Shown here: positions 1 to 5,656 of the stretch, one piece after another
Layout: every line of letters begins with the position of its first letter
How positions within the stretch are numbered: position 1 is the first letter of the stretch
NCBI GenBank assembly: GCA_003133075.1
Contig: PKZN01000034.1
Span: forward strand, 1 to 5,980
Direction: 5' to 3'
Source: Acidimicrobiaceae bacterium
GTDB lineage: Bacteria; Actinomycetota; Acidimicrobiia; Acidimicrobiales; RAAP-2
DNA: 5,980 nt
Notes under the pieces: generated by a model
Database searches by the model: none
Told to the model about the DNA's origin: nothing
What the model saw: only the letters and a program-made list of their open reading frames with translations
Made by a program: the position numbers and the translations under genes

Positions 1-975
1 GTCATCGAGGACAACGCGTCGTTCTACGCGAAGATCCGCCCCTCACTCGAAGCCGGACAGGCGACCGGCTACGACATCATGGTGATGACCAATAACAACC
101 CCGAGTTGGGTTACCTCATCCAGCTCGGTTGGTTGGTGCCGCTCGACCACGCGTTGACCCCGAACTTCGAGAAGTACGCCGGTCCTTTGGTGGTGAATCC
201 GCCCTTCGACCCGGGCAATAAGTACACGATGGCTTGGCAGTCCGGTTGGACCTCAGTGGGGTACAACTCGAGTGTCGTGAAAGATCCCGGCGACAGCGTG
301 CAGTTGCTCTTCGATAAGAAGTACGCCGGCAAGGTAGGGATGCTGGACGACCCATTCGAACTCGGCAGCGTGGGCCTCCTGGCGCTCGGCATCGAGCCGG
401 CCAAATCGACCGAGTCCGACTGGGCCAAGGCGGCGACGAAGCTGCAACAGCAAAAGAGCGACGGCATCGTGGCCGCCTACTACGACCAGAGTTACATCCA
501 GCACTTGAAGAATGGCGACGTCGTGATCTCCCAGTGCTATTCGGGCGACATCTTCCAGGCCAACTTGAACTCGAAGTACCAAGACTTGGTGCTCATGGTC
601 CCCAAGGAGGGCATCATGATCTGGACGGACAACATGATCATCCCGCTGCACGCGGCCAATCCCCTCGACGCACTCACCTGCATGGACTACTTCTACAGTC
701 CCATCACGCAGTCGGTGGTCGAGTACTACAACGACTACATCTGTCCCGTGCCCGACGCCAAGGCGCAGTTGCTCCACCCAACCGGCTGGAACAAAGCGGC
801 CCTCAAAGCCATGGACGCCGAGATTCAGCTCCCCACCTCGGTCACGGCCGACTCGCTCGACGTCTTCCCCGACGCTGCGCGCATCAAGGCGTCGCTGCCG
901 TACTACCCCTTCAAGAACCAGGACGAGATCACGGCGTGGACGAATCTGTTCTTACCGATCATCCAAGGCGCGTAA
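1..975 (+). CDS. potD: Spermidine/putrescine-type ABC transporter substrate-binding protein (PotD-like), 5' partial
   Basis: This is the extracytoplasmic receptor of a polyamine-type ABC importer; it would bind substrate outside the membrane and hand it to the two permeases encoded next. The frame is open from base 1, so the gene enters the window already under way; 324 residues are visible and the signal peptide and first strand (I estimate 50-80 residues) are missing. Family hallmarks, numbered from base 1: a GYDIMVM segment at about 23-29, GWLVPLDH at about 43-50, the KYAGKVGMLDDP block at about 107-118, and PKEGIMIWTDNMIIP at about 201-215. In the last block the W-x-D-N corresponds to the tryptophan and aspartate that contact the polyamine in E. 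coli PotD (family knowledge). The C-terminal lobe ends with a typical AWTNLF helix. The TAA stop at 973-975 lies inside the likely start region of the permease gene. Which polyamine or related cation is carried cannot be read from the sequence. Confidence 0.93.
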   Translation, partial: VIEDNASFYAKIRPSLEAGQATGYDIMVMTNNNPELGYLIQLGWLVPLDHALTPNFEKYAGPLVVNPPFDPGNKYTMAWQSGWTSVGYNSSVVKDPGDSVQLLFDKKYAGKVGMLDDPFELGSVGLLALGIEPAKSTESDWAKAATKLQQQKSDGIVAAYYDQSYIQHLKNGDVVISQCYSGDIFQANLNSKYQDLVLMVPKEGIMIWTDNMIIPLHAANPLDALTCMDYFYSPITQSVVEYYNDYICPVPDAKAQLLHPTGWNKAALKAMDAEIQLPTSVTADSLDVFPDAARIKASLPYYPFKNQDEITAWTNLFLPIIQGA

Positions 976-1847
976 CCCCCCGGCGTCCAGGGGGCTGGGG
1001 TAAGCGGCTCGCGCCGTATCTGCTGAGCTTGCCCGCTGGACTGTGGCTCGTCCTGCTCTTCATCGTGCCCCTCGGGGTCATGCTCGTCCAGTCCTTGGAG
1101 ACCTGTAGCCCGGCGACGGGTCTGTGCACCATGACCTGGAGTTGGGGGGAACTCCCCAGTCAGGTCAGTTTGTACCATCAGCAGTTCATCACGAGTCTGC
1201 TCTTCGCCGCGGCGGCGACGGTGATCGACCTGGTGATCGCCTTTCCCATCGCGTACTGGATCGCCTTTTACGGAGGACATCGCAAGAACTTCTTTTTGAT
1301 CATGCTGCTCGTGCCGTTCTTTGTCTCCTTCGTAATTCGAACCATTGTCTGGGAGTTCATCCTCTCGAACAACGGCATCGTGTTGACCTTCCTCACCCAT
1401 CACCACCTCGTGCCCTCGGGCTTTCACGTACTCGGCACGAGCTACGCCGTGATCTCGGGACTGGCCTATAACTACCTGCCCTTCACCGCCCTGCCGCTCT
1501 ACGTCGCCATTGAGCGCATCGATCGACGCGTGCTCGACGCCGCCCACGATCTCTACGCCAATCGCACCTCGGCCTTTCGCCGGGTGATCCTGCCCTTGGC
1601 GATGCCCGGCATCTTCGCGGCGTTTTTGTTGACCTTTATCCCGGCTTTCGGCGACTACCTCAATCAAGAGATCCTCGGCGGGGTCTCCAACACCATGATC
1701 GGCACGGTCATCCAGAACTCCTTTCTCGTGAACTTCGACTACGCCGGCGGGGCGTCGCTCTCGGTCGTGTTGCTCGCGGTATCTCTCTTAGGTATATGGC
1801 TGTACGCGCGACTCCTCGGTACCAGCACGATCAACGAGTACTTATGA
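936..1847 (+). CDS. potB: Polyamine ABC transporter permease, PotB type
   Basis: This is an inner-membrane permease subunit, expected to pair with the PotC-type protein encoded next. It has about six hydrophobic segments; the first, around 1009-1090, follows an arginine-rich stretch (RRPGGWGKR) and resembles the usual PotB N-terminus. The EAA-like cytoplasmic loop that contacts the ATPase is at about 1535-1600, reading DAAHDLYANRTSAF followed by RRVILPLAMPG. The C-terminal half has the PotB signature of a 'GDYLNQEILGG' block and 'MIGTVIQNSFL'. The start is uncertain. I chose GTG at 936, inside the end of potD, because AGGACGAG lies at 920-927, 8 bases upstream; it gives 303 residues and a 40-base overlap. 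The next in-frame start, TTG at 1029, would cut into the first membrane helix and has no ribosome site. Oddity: the normally conserved glycine of the EAA loop is tyrosine (codon 1553-1555). The TGA stop overlaps the potC start as ATGA. Confidence 0.9.
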   Translation: MDESVLTDHPRRVTPRRPGGWGKRLAPYLLSLPAGLWLVLLFIVPLGVMLVQSLETCSPATGLCTMTWSWGELPSQVSLYHQQFITSLLFAAAATVIDLVIAFPIAYWIAFYGGHRKNFFLIMLLVPFFVSFVIRTIVWEFILSNNGIVLTFLTHHHLVPSGFHVLGTSYAVISGLAYNYLPFTALPLYVAIERIDRRVLDAAHDLYANRTSAFRRVILPLAMPGIFAAFLLTFIPAFGDYLNQEILGGVSNTMIGTVIQNSFLVNFDYAGGASLSVVLLAVSLLGIWLYARLLGTSTINEYL

Positions 1848-2704
1848 GCGTCCAGGACCGACCCGACACGCTGCCAACCCCGCCGCCCGAGCGTCCCGCA
1901 CGGCGTCGAAGAAAACTCGGTCGCTTCGTGCTGCCGACGTATTCCTGGTTGGTGATCGCCTACCTGGTCTTTCCCATTGCGCTGATGATCATCTACAGCT
2001 TCAACCGGGTCGTCGGTGGACTGCAGCAGGTCAGTTTCTCATGGAACGGTTTCACGACCCAGTGGTACCGACAGTGGAGCAACGTGCCGGGTCTGACCTC
2101 GTCGTTCTGGCTCTCCATTCGCCTAGCCCTGGTCTCGACGGCGATCGCCACCGTGCTCGGGACCCTGCTCGCGATCGCGCTGGTGCGCTACCGTTCCAAC
2201 AAATTCCGCGGAAAGGTCGCGGTCGAACAGGTGCTGTTTTTGAACATCGCCGCACCAGAGATTGTGATGGGCGCCTCGTTGCTGGGTCTCTTCGTGACCT
2301 TCAACGTGGCCAGGGGCTTCCTCACGCTCGTCCTGGCCCACGTCATGTTCTCCATCGCGTACGTCACCGTCACCGTGCGCGCACGCCTCGCGGGATTTGA
2401 CCGGTCGTTAGAAGAAGCCGCCTACGACTTGGGCGCGAATCCGCTCACGACGTTCCGCTTGGTGACCTTGCCACTGATCATGCCGGGCGTGCTGGCGGGT
2501 GCGCTGATGGCCTTTGCGCTCTCCATCGATGACTTCGTCACGTCGAACTTCGTCAGTGGCACCGCACCACCATTTCCCGTCTGGGTCTACGGGGCGACTC
2601 GCGTGGGCATTCCCCCGCAGGTCTTCGTCTTCGGCACGTTCATCTTCATGGTCGGTATTGGTTTTGCGCTCTTGAGCATCATCTTGTCGCGCAAGAAGAT
2701 CTGA
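1844..2704 (+). CDS. potC: Polyamine ABC transporter permease, PotC type
   Basis: This is the second membrane-spanning subunit of the polyamine-type importer, 286 residues. The cytoplasmic N-terminus (about residues 1-27) is rich in proline and arginine, then six hydrophobic segments follow, starting at about residue 33. The EAA loop at about residues 190-214 is canonical: EEAAYDLGANPLTTF followed by LPLIMPG. Next comes the PotC-type 'AFALSIDDFVTSNFVSG' block at about 223-239, then a last helix and a positively charged RKK end. The ATG at 1844 was chosen because its first bases overlap the potB stop (ATGA), which implies translational coupling. The frame continues upstream to an ATG at 1796, but that extension runs inside the potB 3' end and adds a non-membrane stretch untypical of the family. 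A strong hairpin follows the stop. Together with the PotB-type protein it would form the channel; no ATPase gene is in the window. Confidence 0.94.
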   Translation: MSVQDRPDTLPTPPPERPARRRRKLGRFVLPTYSWLVIAYLVFPIALMIIYSFNRVVGGLQQVSFSWNGFTTQWYRQWSNVPGLTSSFWLSIRLALVSTAIATVLGTLLAIALVRYRSNKFRGKVAVEQVLFLNIAAPEIVMGASLLGLFVTFNVARGFLTLVLAHVMFSIAYVTVTVRARLAGFDRSLEEAAYDLGANPLTTFRLVTLPLIMPGVLAGALMAFALSIDDFVTSNFVSGTAPPFPVWVYGATRVGIPPQVFVFGTFIFMVGIGFALLSIILSRKKI

Positions 2705-2722
2705 AGCCGACCACAACGCCGA

Positions 2723-2747
2723 CCACCCGGGCGAATCGCCCGGGTGG
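2723..2747 (+). terminator. Perfect GC-rich hairpin after the pot operon
   Basis: CCACCCGGGCG at 2723-2733 pairs perfectly with CGCCCGGGTGG at 2737-2747 around a three-base AAT loop (a 10-bp stem with a five-base loop is equally possible). It begins 18 bases after the potC stop. No T-tract follows on either strand, so it is not a textbook intrinsic terminator. Strong hairpins lacking a T-tract are often found at operon ends in high-GC actinobacteria (established knowledge); the terminator role here is inference. It could act on both strands or protect the mRNA 3' end. Confidence 0.6.
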
Positions 2748-2755
2748 CAGTTGGT

Positions 2756-2785
2756 AAAAGCCGTCGTGGTGAACCCCATCACGAC
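2756..2785 (-). terminator. Intrinsic terminator for the DoxX gene
   Basis: Read on the minus strand, GTCGTGATG (2785-2777) pairs with CACCACGAC (2771-2763) in a 9-bp stem with one G-U pair and a five-base loop. It is followed by GGC and a TTTT run (2759-2756). It lies about 20 bases past the DoxX stop codon, in the right orientation. A second, mutually exclusive hairpin (CGACGC with GCGTCG, 2782-2798) overlaps its upstream arm. Confidence 0.55.
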
Positions 2786-2804
2786 GCTTCGCGCGTCGAG
2801 GGCC

Positions 2805-3455
2805 CTACCGTGCCGATAGAACCGGTACGTCACTCGACGTCTCGATCGGCGTGTGCTCGATGGAGCCCGCGTCCGATTCGATGATGGTCGACGTTGCGTC
2901 GACGGAGCGGTTCACACCACTCGTAAATCGCGCAGTTGCGCGACGCTGACGGTAACCCGAAATAAGTCCGTCCACACCGATCCAGCTCGACGTGCGCCAC
3001 ATGACAAGGAGGACGACTGCGAAGAGGGCGTAGAACGCGGTCACGCTCGCCGTGCCCGACATGACGTAGGTGAACAGCAGCGCGAGACTGGCGATCGACG
3101 CAATCGGCGTTAAGAAGCCAACCACGAGGCCAGCGCCGATTGCGAACTCCGCCACGGCAACGAGGACGCCGATCCAGCCGGCGTTCGGTACGACGAAACT
3201 GTGGAGGAAACTACCCCACCAGCTGTAGGCCGGTACGCCGTGCGACGCGAAACCCTTGACGCCGGCACCGTGCAGAAACGCGGTGCTCTCGGCACCCCAC
3301 AACTTGGAGATACCAGCCTGGAGCCACATGATCCCCAACCACACACGCATCGCGGTCCACACGAGCGCGGCGTACTTCGAGCGTTGTAATCGGTACAGGG
3401 GACGCGGCGTGGCGACCTTTGAAGGATCACCGACGAGTCCGAGAAGGCTTGCCAT
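2805..3455 (-). CDS. DoxX-family membrane protein
   Basis: This 216-residue protein belongs to the DoxX family of four-helix membrane proteins. The family is named for the small subunit of archaeal thiosulfate:quinone oxidoreductase; mycobacterial members take part in membrane-associated redox complexes (family knowledge). Residues 1-30 are a cytoplasmic lead-in. Helix 1 (about 33-50) carries the family pattern MRVWLGIMWLQAGISKL. A loop with WGSFLHSFV follows, then the second pattern VAEFAIGAGLVVGFLTPIAS at about 101-120, a third helix (about 122-135) and a fourth (about 140-155) ending in MWRTSSWIGVDGLI. Residues 170-216 form a hydrophilic tail rich in Ser, Thr and acidic residues, longer than in many relatives. 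I chose ATG at 3455; AGCAGG lies 6 bases upstream. An in-frame TTG at 3461 would add two residues. The gene stands alone, divergent from the GGAHCC gene and convergent with the pot operon. No electron-transfer partner is encoded here, so its precise role is unknown. Confidence 0.88.
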   Translation of the reverse strand: MASLLGLVGDPSKVATPRPLYRLQRSKYAALVWTAMRVWLGIMWLQAGISKLWGAESTAFLHGAGVKGFASHGVPAYSWWGSFLHSFVVPNAGWIGVLVAVAEFAIGAGLVVGFLTPIASIASLALLFTYVMSGTASVTAFYALFAVVLLVMWRTSSWIGVDGLISGYRQRRATARFTSGVNRSVDATSTIIESDAGSIEHTPIETSSDVPVLSAR

Positions 3456-3697
3456 GGGCAACCTGCTTTCTGGTCTCGCTTATCAAGACCTCAAAGTCAG
3501 TGTGCACCCCGCGCGATGCGCGCTCCTAGGGAAGAAAGGTCCCTCACCTAGGGTACAAAGTCCTCAATTCGCCACCGCGTCTCGGCATTCGCGTCGAATT
3601 CGACACAGTCTTCAAGAGATTGACATCCAACGTGGCAAATTCGTCGTCCGCGAGTCTCTATTCTTCAGACGCGATCAAGTTGAAAGACGGTGCGCAG
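3456..3697. promoter_or_regulatory. Divergent intergenic region with repeats and palindromes
   Basis: This 242-base region separates the DoxX gene (leftward) from the GGAHCC gene (rightward) and must hold both promoters unless one gene is read through from elsewhere. It contains two copies of CCTAGGG (3525-3531 and 3547-3553), spaced 22 bases, which is about two helical turns. It also has two copies of CAAAGTC (3492-3498 and 3556-3562) and a perfect 12-base palindrome GTCGAATTCGAC (3593-3604). I found no clear -35/-10 pair on either strand. An operator role for the repeats is inference. Confidence 0.45.
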
Positions 3698-4552
3698 ATG
3701 TGGAAACGACGATGGCGAGGAGCGGGTGCGGTGGCGATGGGGGCCATCCTTGTCTCGTCGCTTGGCTGGACGTCGTTCGCAGGTGCCGCGTCCTTCAGCG
3801 CGAAATCGGGGGCGGAGACTGCCACGGCGAGTTTCGCGGGTACGTTTCCGAAGTTTCGCGACGTCACGCTGGTGGTACGGCGCTCGGGGCGGATTGTCGA
3901 TCAACAGCCAGTGCGCTCGAAGTGGTGCGGCGGCGCGTGTGGGCCGAACTCGTATCCCTCGCGCGCCTCGGTCATCCGTTTCGCCCGCCTGGGATCAAGT
4001 GAGAACCGTGACGTGGTCCTCTCTCTCTACAGCGGGGGCGCTCACTGCTGCACGATCGAACAGGTGTACGTGCCGCAGAACCCGTCGAAGCGCTTTGAGG
4101 AAGTGGAGCACGACTTCGGTGATCCCGGGGTCCGGTTGATGCCGATTGGGGTGGACGGCAGCGACGTCTTTGTGAGCGCGAATGACGCCTTCGCGTACAA
4201 GTTCACCGACTACGCCGCATCCGGCATGCCGATAGAGATCCTCGCGTTTAGTGGCGGCACCTTCCACAACGTGACCCGCAAGTTCCCCCAGCTCATTGCC
4301 AAGGACGCCGACCAGTGGATTCACGCATTCCGAGCCGATGCGGCGTCGCACTACAGCGACACCGTCGGCGTCGTCGCGGCCTGGGTCGCCGACGAAGACA
4401 TGCTCGGAAGGGCGGCCATCGCTCAGCAGTTCTTGCAGCGTGAGGCAGCCGAGGGACACCTCAACAGCGCATTGGGTTCGTTTGAACCCCACGGCGAGCA
4501 CTACGTCAGCGTCCTGGAGACCTTTCTTCACCGGCAGGGTTACTCGCGATAG
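3698..4552 (+). CDS. Secreted protein of unknown function with GGAHCC motif
   Basis: This 284-residue exported protein has no function I can name. Residues 1-30 look like a signal peptide: a basic start (MWKRRWR), a hydrophobic core, and an A-G-A cleavage site near residue 30. The mature part contains YSGGAHCCTIEQVYV at about 111-125, NDAFAYKFTDYAASGMPIEI at about 162-181, VTRKFP at about 192-197 and an alpha-helical C-terminal third. I recall the same order of blocks in uncharacterised secreted actinobacterial proteins, where an acidic Asp-rich loop ('DLDGDGEPE'-like) precedes the GGAHCC strand; here that place reads ARLGSSENRD. The only cysteines in the mature protein are C77, C81, C117 and C118, compatible with two disulfides or a metal site. 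I chose ATG at 3698 because GAAAGACGG lies 8-9 bases upstream and the signal peptide then starts properly. A TTG at 3620 in the same frame would put 26 polar residues before it. The gene is monocistronic as far as can be seen. Confidence 0.82.
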   Translation: MWKRRWRGAGAVAMGAILVSSLGWTSFAGAASFSAKSGAETATASFAGTFPKFRDVTLVVRRSGRIVDQQPVRSKWCGGACGPNSYPSRASVIRFARLGSSENRDVVLSLYSGGAHCCTIEQVYVPQNPSKRFEEVEHDFGDPGVRLMPIGVDGSDVFVSANDAFAYKFTDYAASGMPIEILAFSGGTFHNVTRKFPQLIAKDADQWIHAFRADAASHYSDTVGVVAAWVADEDMLGRAAIAQQFLQREAAEGHLNSALGSFEPHGEHYVSVLETFLHRQGYSR

Positions 4553-4697
4553 AGAGTTCGGCGCGCATCGGGACCTGAAGCGATATGAATGCCACTGGCC
4601 CTTGTCGTCTTGAGTCGAAACCTTAAGCGCGGCTTTGTATAACTGACGAGTGTCGGCACTATGTGCTGCCTGAAGTGCGTCCGTACCCGCACCGCAT
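4553..4697. other. Convergent intergenic gap with weak hairpins
   Basis: This gap lies between the 3' ends of the GGAHCC gene and the GNAT gene. It has two small hairpins: CGGCAC with GTGCTG (4654-4668, one G-U pair, TAT loop), and GTGCG with CGCAC (4675-4692, eight-base loop), the latter just past the GNAT stop. Neither is followed by a T-run on either strand, so terminator function is only possible. No ORF with coding character is seen here. Confidence 0.35.
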
Positions 4698-5558
4698 TTA
4701 TTGCGCAGACCGGGTGAAGTGTCGATCGACCGACGATTGGACGAAGCCGGAACTGAGGTAGAGGTGACGGGCGGTCGCCGAACTGAAGCCAACTTTTAAA
4801 CGTCGAGCACCCTTACGGGCGAGTAGGTCGAGGCCGTTCGACAACAACATTCGCGCGATGCCACGTCTTTGGTAGCCATCCAGTACGCGCATCGGCTCGA
4901 GTTGTCCGACGAGCGTTATCGGGTCGAACCAGAACAACGCATAGCCAGCGAGAGCTCCGTCCCAATCTTCAACAGACAGATCGAATGTCGGGTCGTACAA
5001 CGAGCACTGGCTCAGTCTTTGTTCGACGAGTTCCCCATTTCGAGCAGTCATCGGATGAGGACGACCCGACGGCGCCGCGCGATTGACGATTGAGAAGCCA
5101 TCGACCGTTGTGACGAGGGGGAGTGCAGTGGCGTCCATCCAGGCGGTGCCCGATACGTCGTGGTCCTCCGTGACAAAGCCACTCCCGATGACGAGCTCGA
5201 CGAGCGTCGTGTCGTTTTCGCTCAGGAGTACTTCGAGCGCGCCGCCCCCATGTCCGGCGGCGGCCTCTAACGTCGCCACCCAGACTTCTTGCTCATTGAC
5301 GATCGAGGGGGCGACGAAGACGTCCGCTTGCCAGGTCTCTTCCCAAGCGGTCAGACCTGCCGCGGCCACGGGCCCGAACTCGTCGAACCAGACCGGCAGC
5401 GCGAGGTCGTCCGTGACGCGAGAGCGACGCCACCACCACTGCAGGTCGGAAGCTTCCCACATCCCAGAGAGCGGATTGGCCAGACGAGCACGTTGCAAGA
5501 CAGTGGTCGTGGCGTCGAGCCGCTGGAGACCCCGAAGCAACTCTCGTCGCACAGCCAC
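4698..5558 (-). CDS. GNAT-family N-acetyltransferase, tandem-domain type
   Basis: This 286-residue cytoplasmic protein probably transfers an acetyl group from acetyl-CoA to an unidentified amine. The C-terminal half is a clear GNAT fold. Motif A runs at about residues 217-238 (GQLEPMRVLDGYQRRGIARM), with Q-R-R-G-I-A as the pyrophosphate-binding Q/R-x-x-G-x-G/A loop, followed by a helix and the strand RLKVGFSS (about 253-260), then ATARHLYLSSGFV (about 261-273), the usual motif B. The N-terminal half (about 35-145) ends in GFVTEDHDVSGTAWMD, like the end of a GNAT domain, but shows no Q/R-x-x-G-x-G/A loop. It is therefore probably a degenerate GNAT domain in a tandem protein. I chose GTG at 5558; AGGA lies 7 bases upstream, and an in-frame TAG at 5568-5570 blocks further extension. 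It lies 98 bases downstream of the HisA-like gene on the same strand, so co-transcription is likely. No substrate can be inferred. Confidence 0.85.
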   Translation of the reverse strand: MAVRRELLRGLQRLDATTTVLQRARLANPLSGMWEASDLQWWWRRSRVTDDLALPVWFDEFGPVAAAGLTAWEETWQADVFVAPSIVNEQEVWVATLEAAAGHGGGALEVLLSENDTTLVELVIGSGFVTEDHDVSGTAWMDATALPLVTTVDGFSIVNRAAPSGRPHPMTARNGELVEQRLSQCSLYDPTFDLSVEDWDGALAGYALFWFDPITLVGQLEPMRVLDGYQRRGIARMLLSNGLDLLARKGARRLKVGFSSATARHLYLSSGFVQSSVDRHFTRSAQ

Positions 5559-5567
5559 ATCCAGATC

Positions 5568-5645
5568 CTACGTTGGCAACTCGCTGGGAGCGATCTGGAC
5601 CGCTGCCGGCGACCAAATGTTGCCCAGTTCGGCGATGTCCTTCAC
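5568..5645 (-). CDS. Possible 25-residue small ORF between hisA and GNAT genes
   Basis: A GTG at 5645-5643 opens a frame of 25 codons (M-KDIAELGNIWSPAAVQIA-PSELPT) closed by TAG at 5570-5568. It starts 11 bases after the HisA stop and ends 9 bases before the GNAT start, so it fills the gap tightly. Twenty of its 25 codons end in G or C, like the real genes around it. Against it: the GAGGA at 5651-5647 is only one base from the GTG, too close for a good ribosome site, and I recognise no family. It may be a real small protein, a coupling leader, or a decayed remnant. Confidence 0.22.
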   Translation of the reverse strand: MKDIAELGNIWSPAAVQIAPSELPT

Positions 5646-5656
5646 GTCCTCGTCGC

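Noticed and set aside
253..777. Long open frame on the minus strand inside the substrate-binding protein gene
   Set aside because: It lies wholly antisense to a well-recognised PotD-like gene and reads as Val/His/Asp-rich low-complexity protein, typical of an antisense shadow in GC-rich DNA.
903..1667. 254-codon minus-strand frame across the PotB-type gene
   Set aside because: It is antisense to a membrane protein with clear family blocks; the predicted product is an Arg/Glu/Gly/His-rich string with no domain.
1796..1843. Upstream ATG at 1796 as the PotC start
   Set aside because: It would add 16 residues encoded inside the potB 3' end; the ATGA overlap at 1844 is the usual arrangement and gives a normal PotC length.
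3620..3625. TTGACA as a -35 promoter box for the GGAHCC gene
   Set aside because: No -10-like hexamer lies 16-18 bases downstream; the first TAnnnT (TATTCT, 3659-3664) is 33 bases away.
3256..4002. 248-codon plus-strand frame spanning the DoxX 5' end, the intergenic region and the GGAHCC 5' end
   Set aside because: It overlaps two supported genes in other frames and has no family features; it is open by base composition.
4553..4697. tRNA or small RNA gene in the convergent gap
   Set aside because: No cloverleaf arms or T-loop consensus were found; only short weak hairpins are present.
3995..4792. 265-codon minus-strand frame covering the GGAHCC gene 3' part
   Set aside because: It is antisense to the secreted protein and overlaps the GNAT 3' end; no recognisable motif.
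5351..5560. ATG at 5560 (minus) as the GNAT start
   Set aside because: That ATG is in a different frame and opens a 69-codon frame without GNAT motifs; the GNAT frame starts at the GTG two bases further in (5558).
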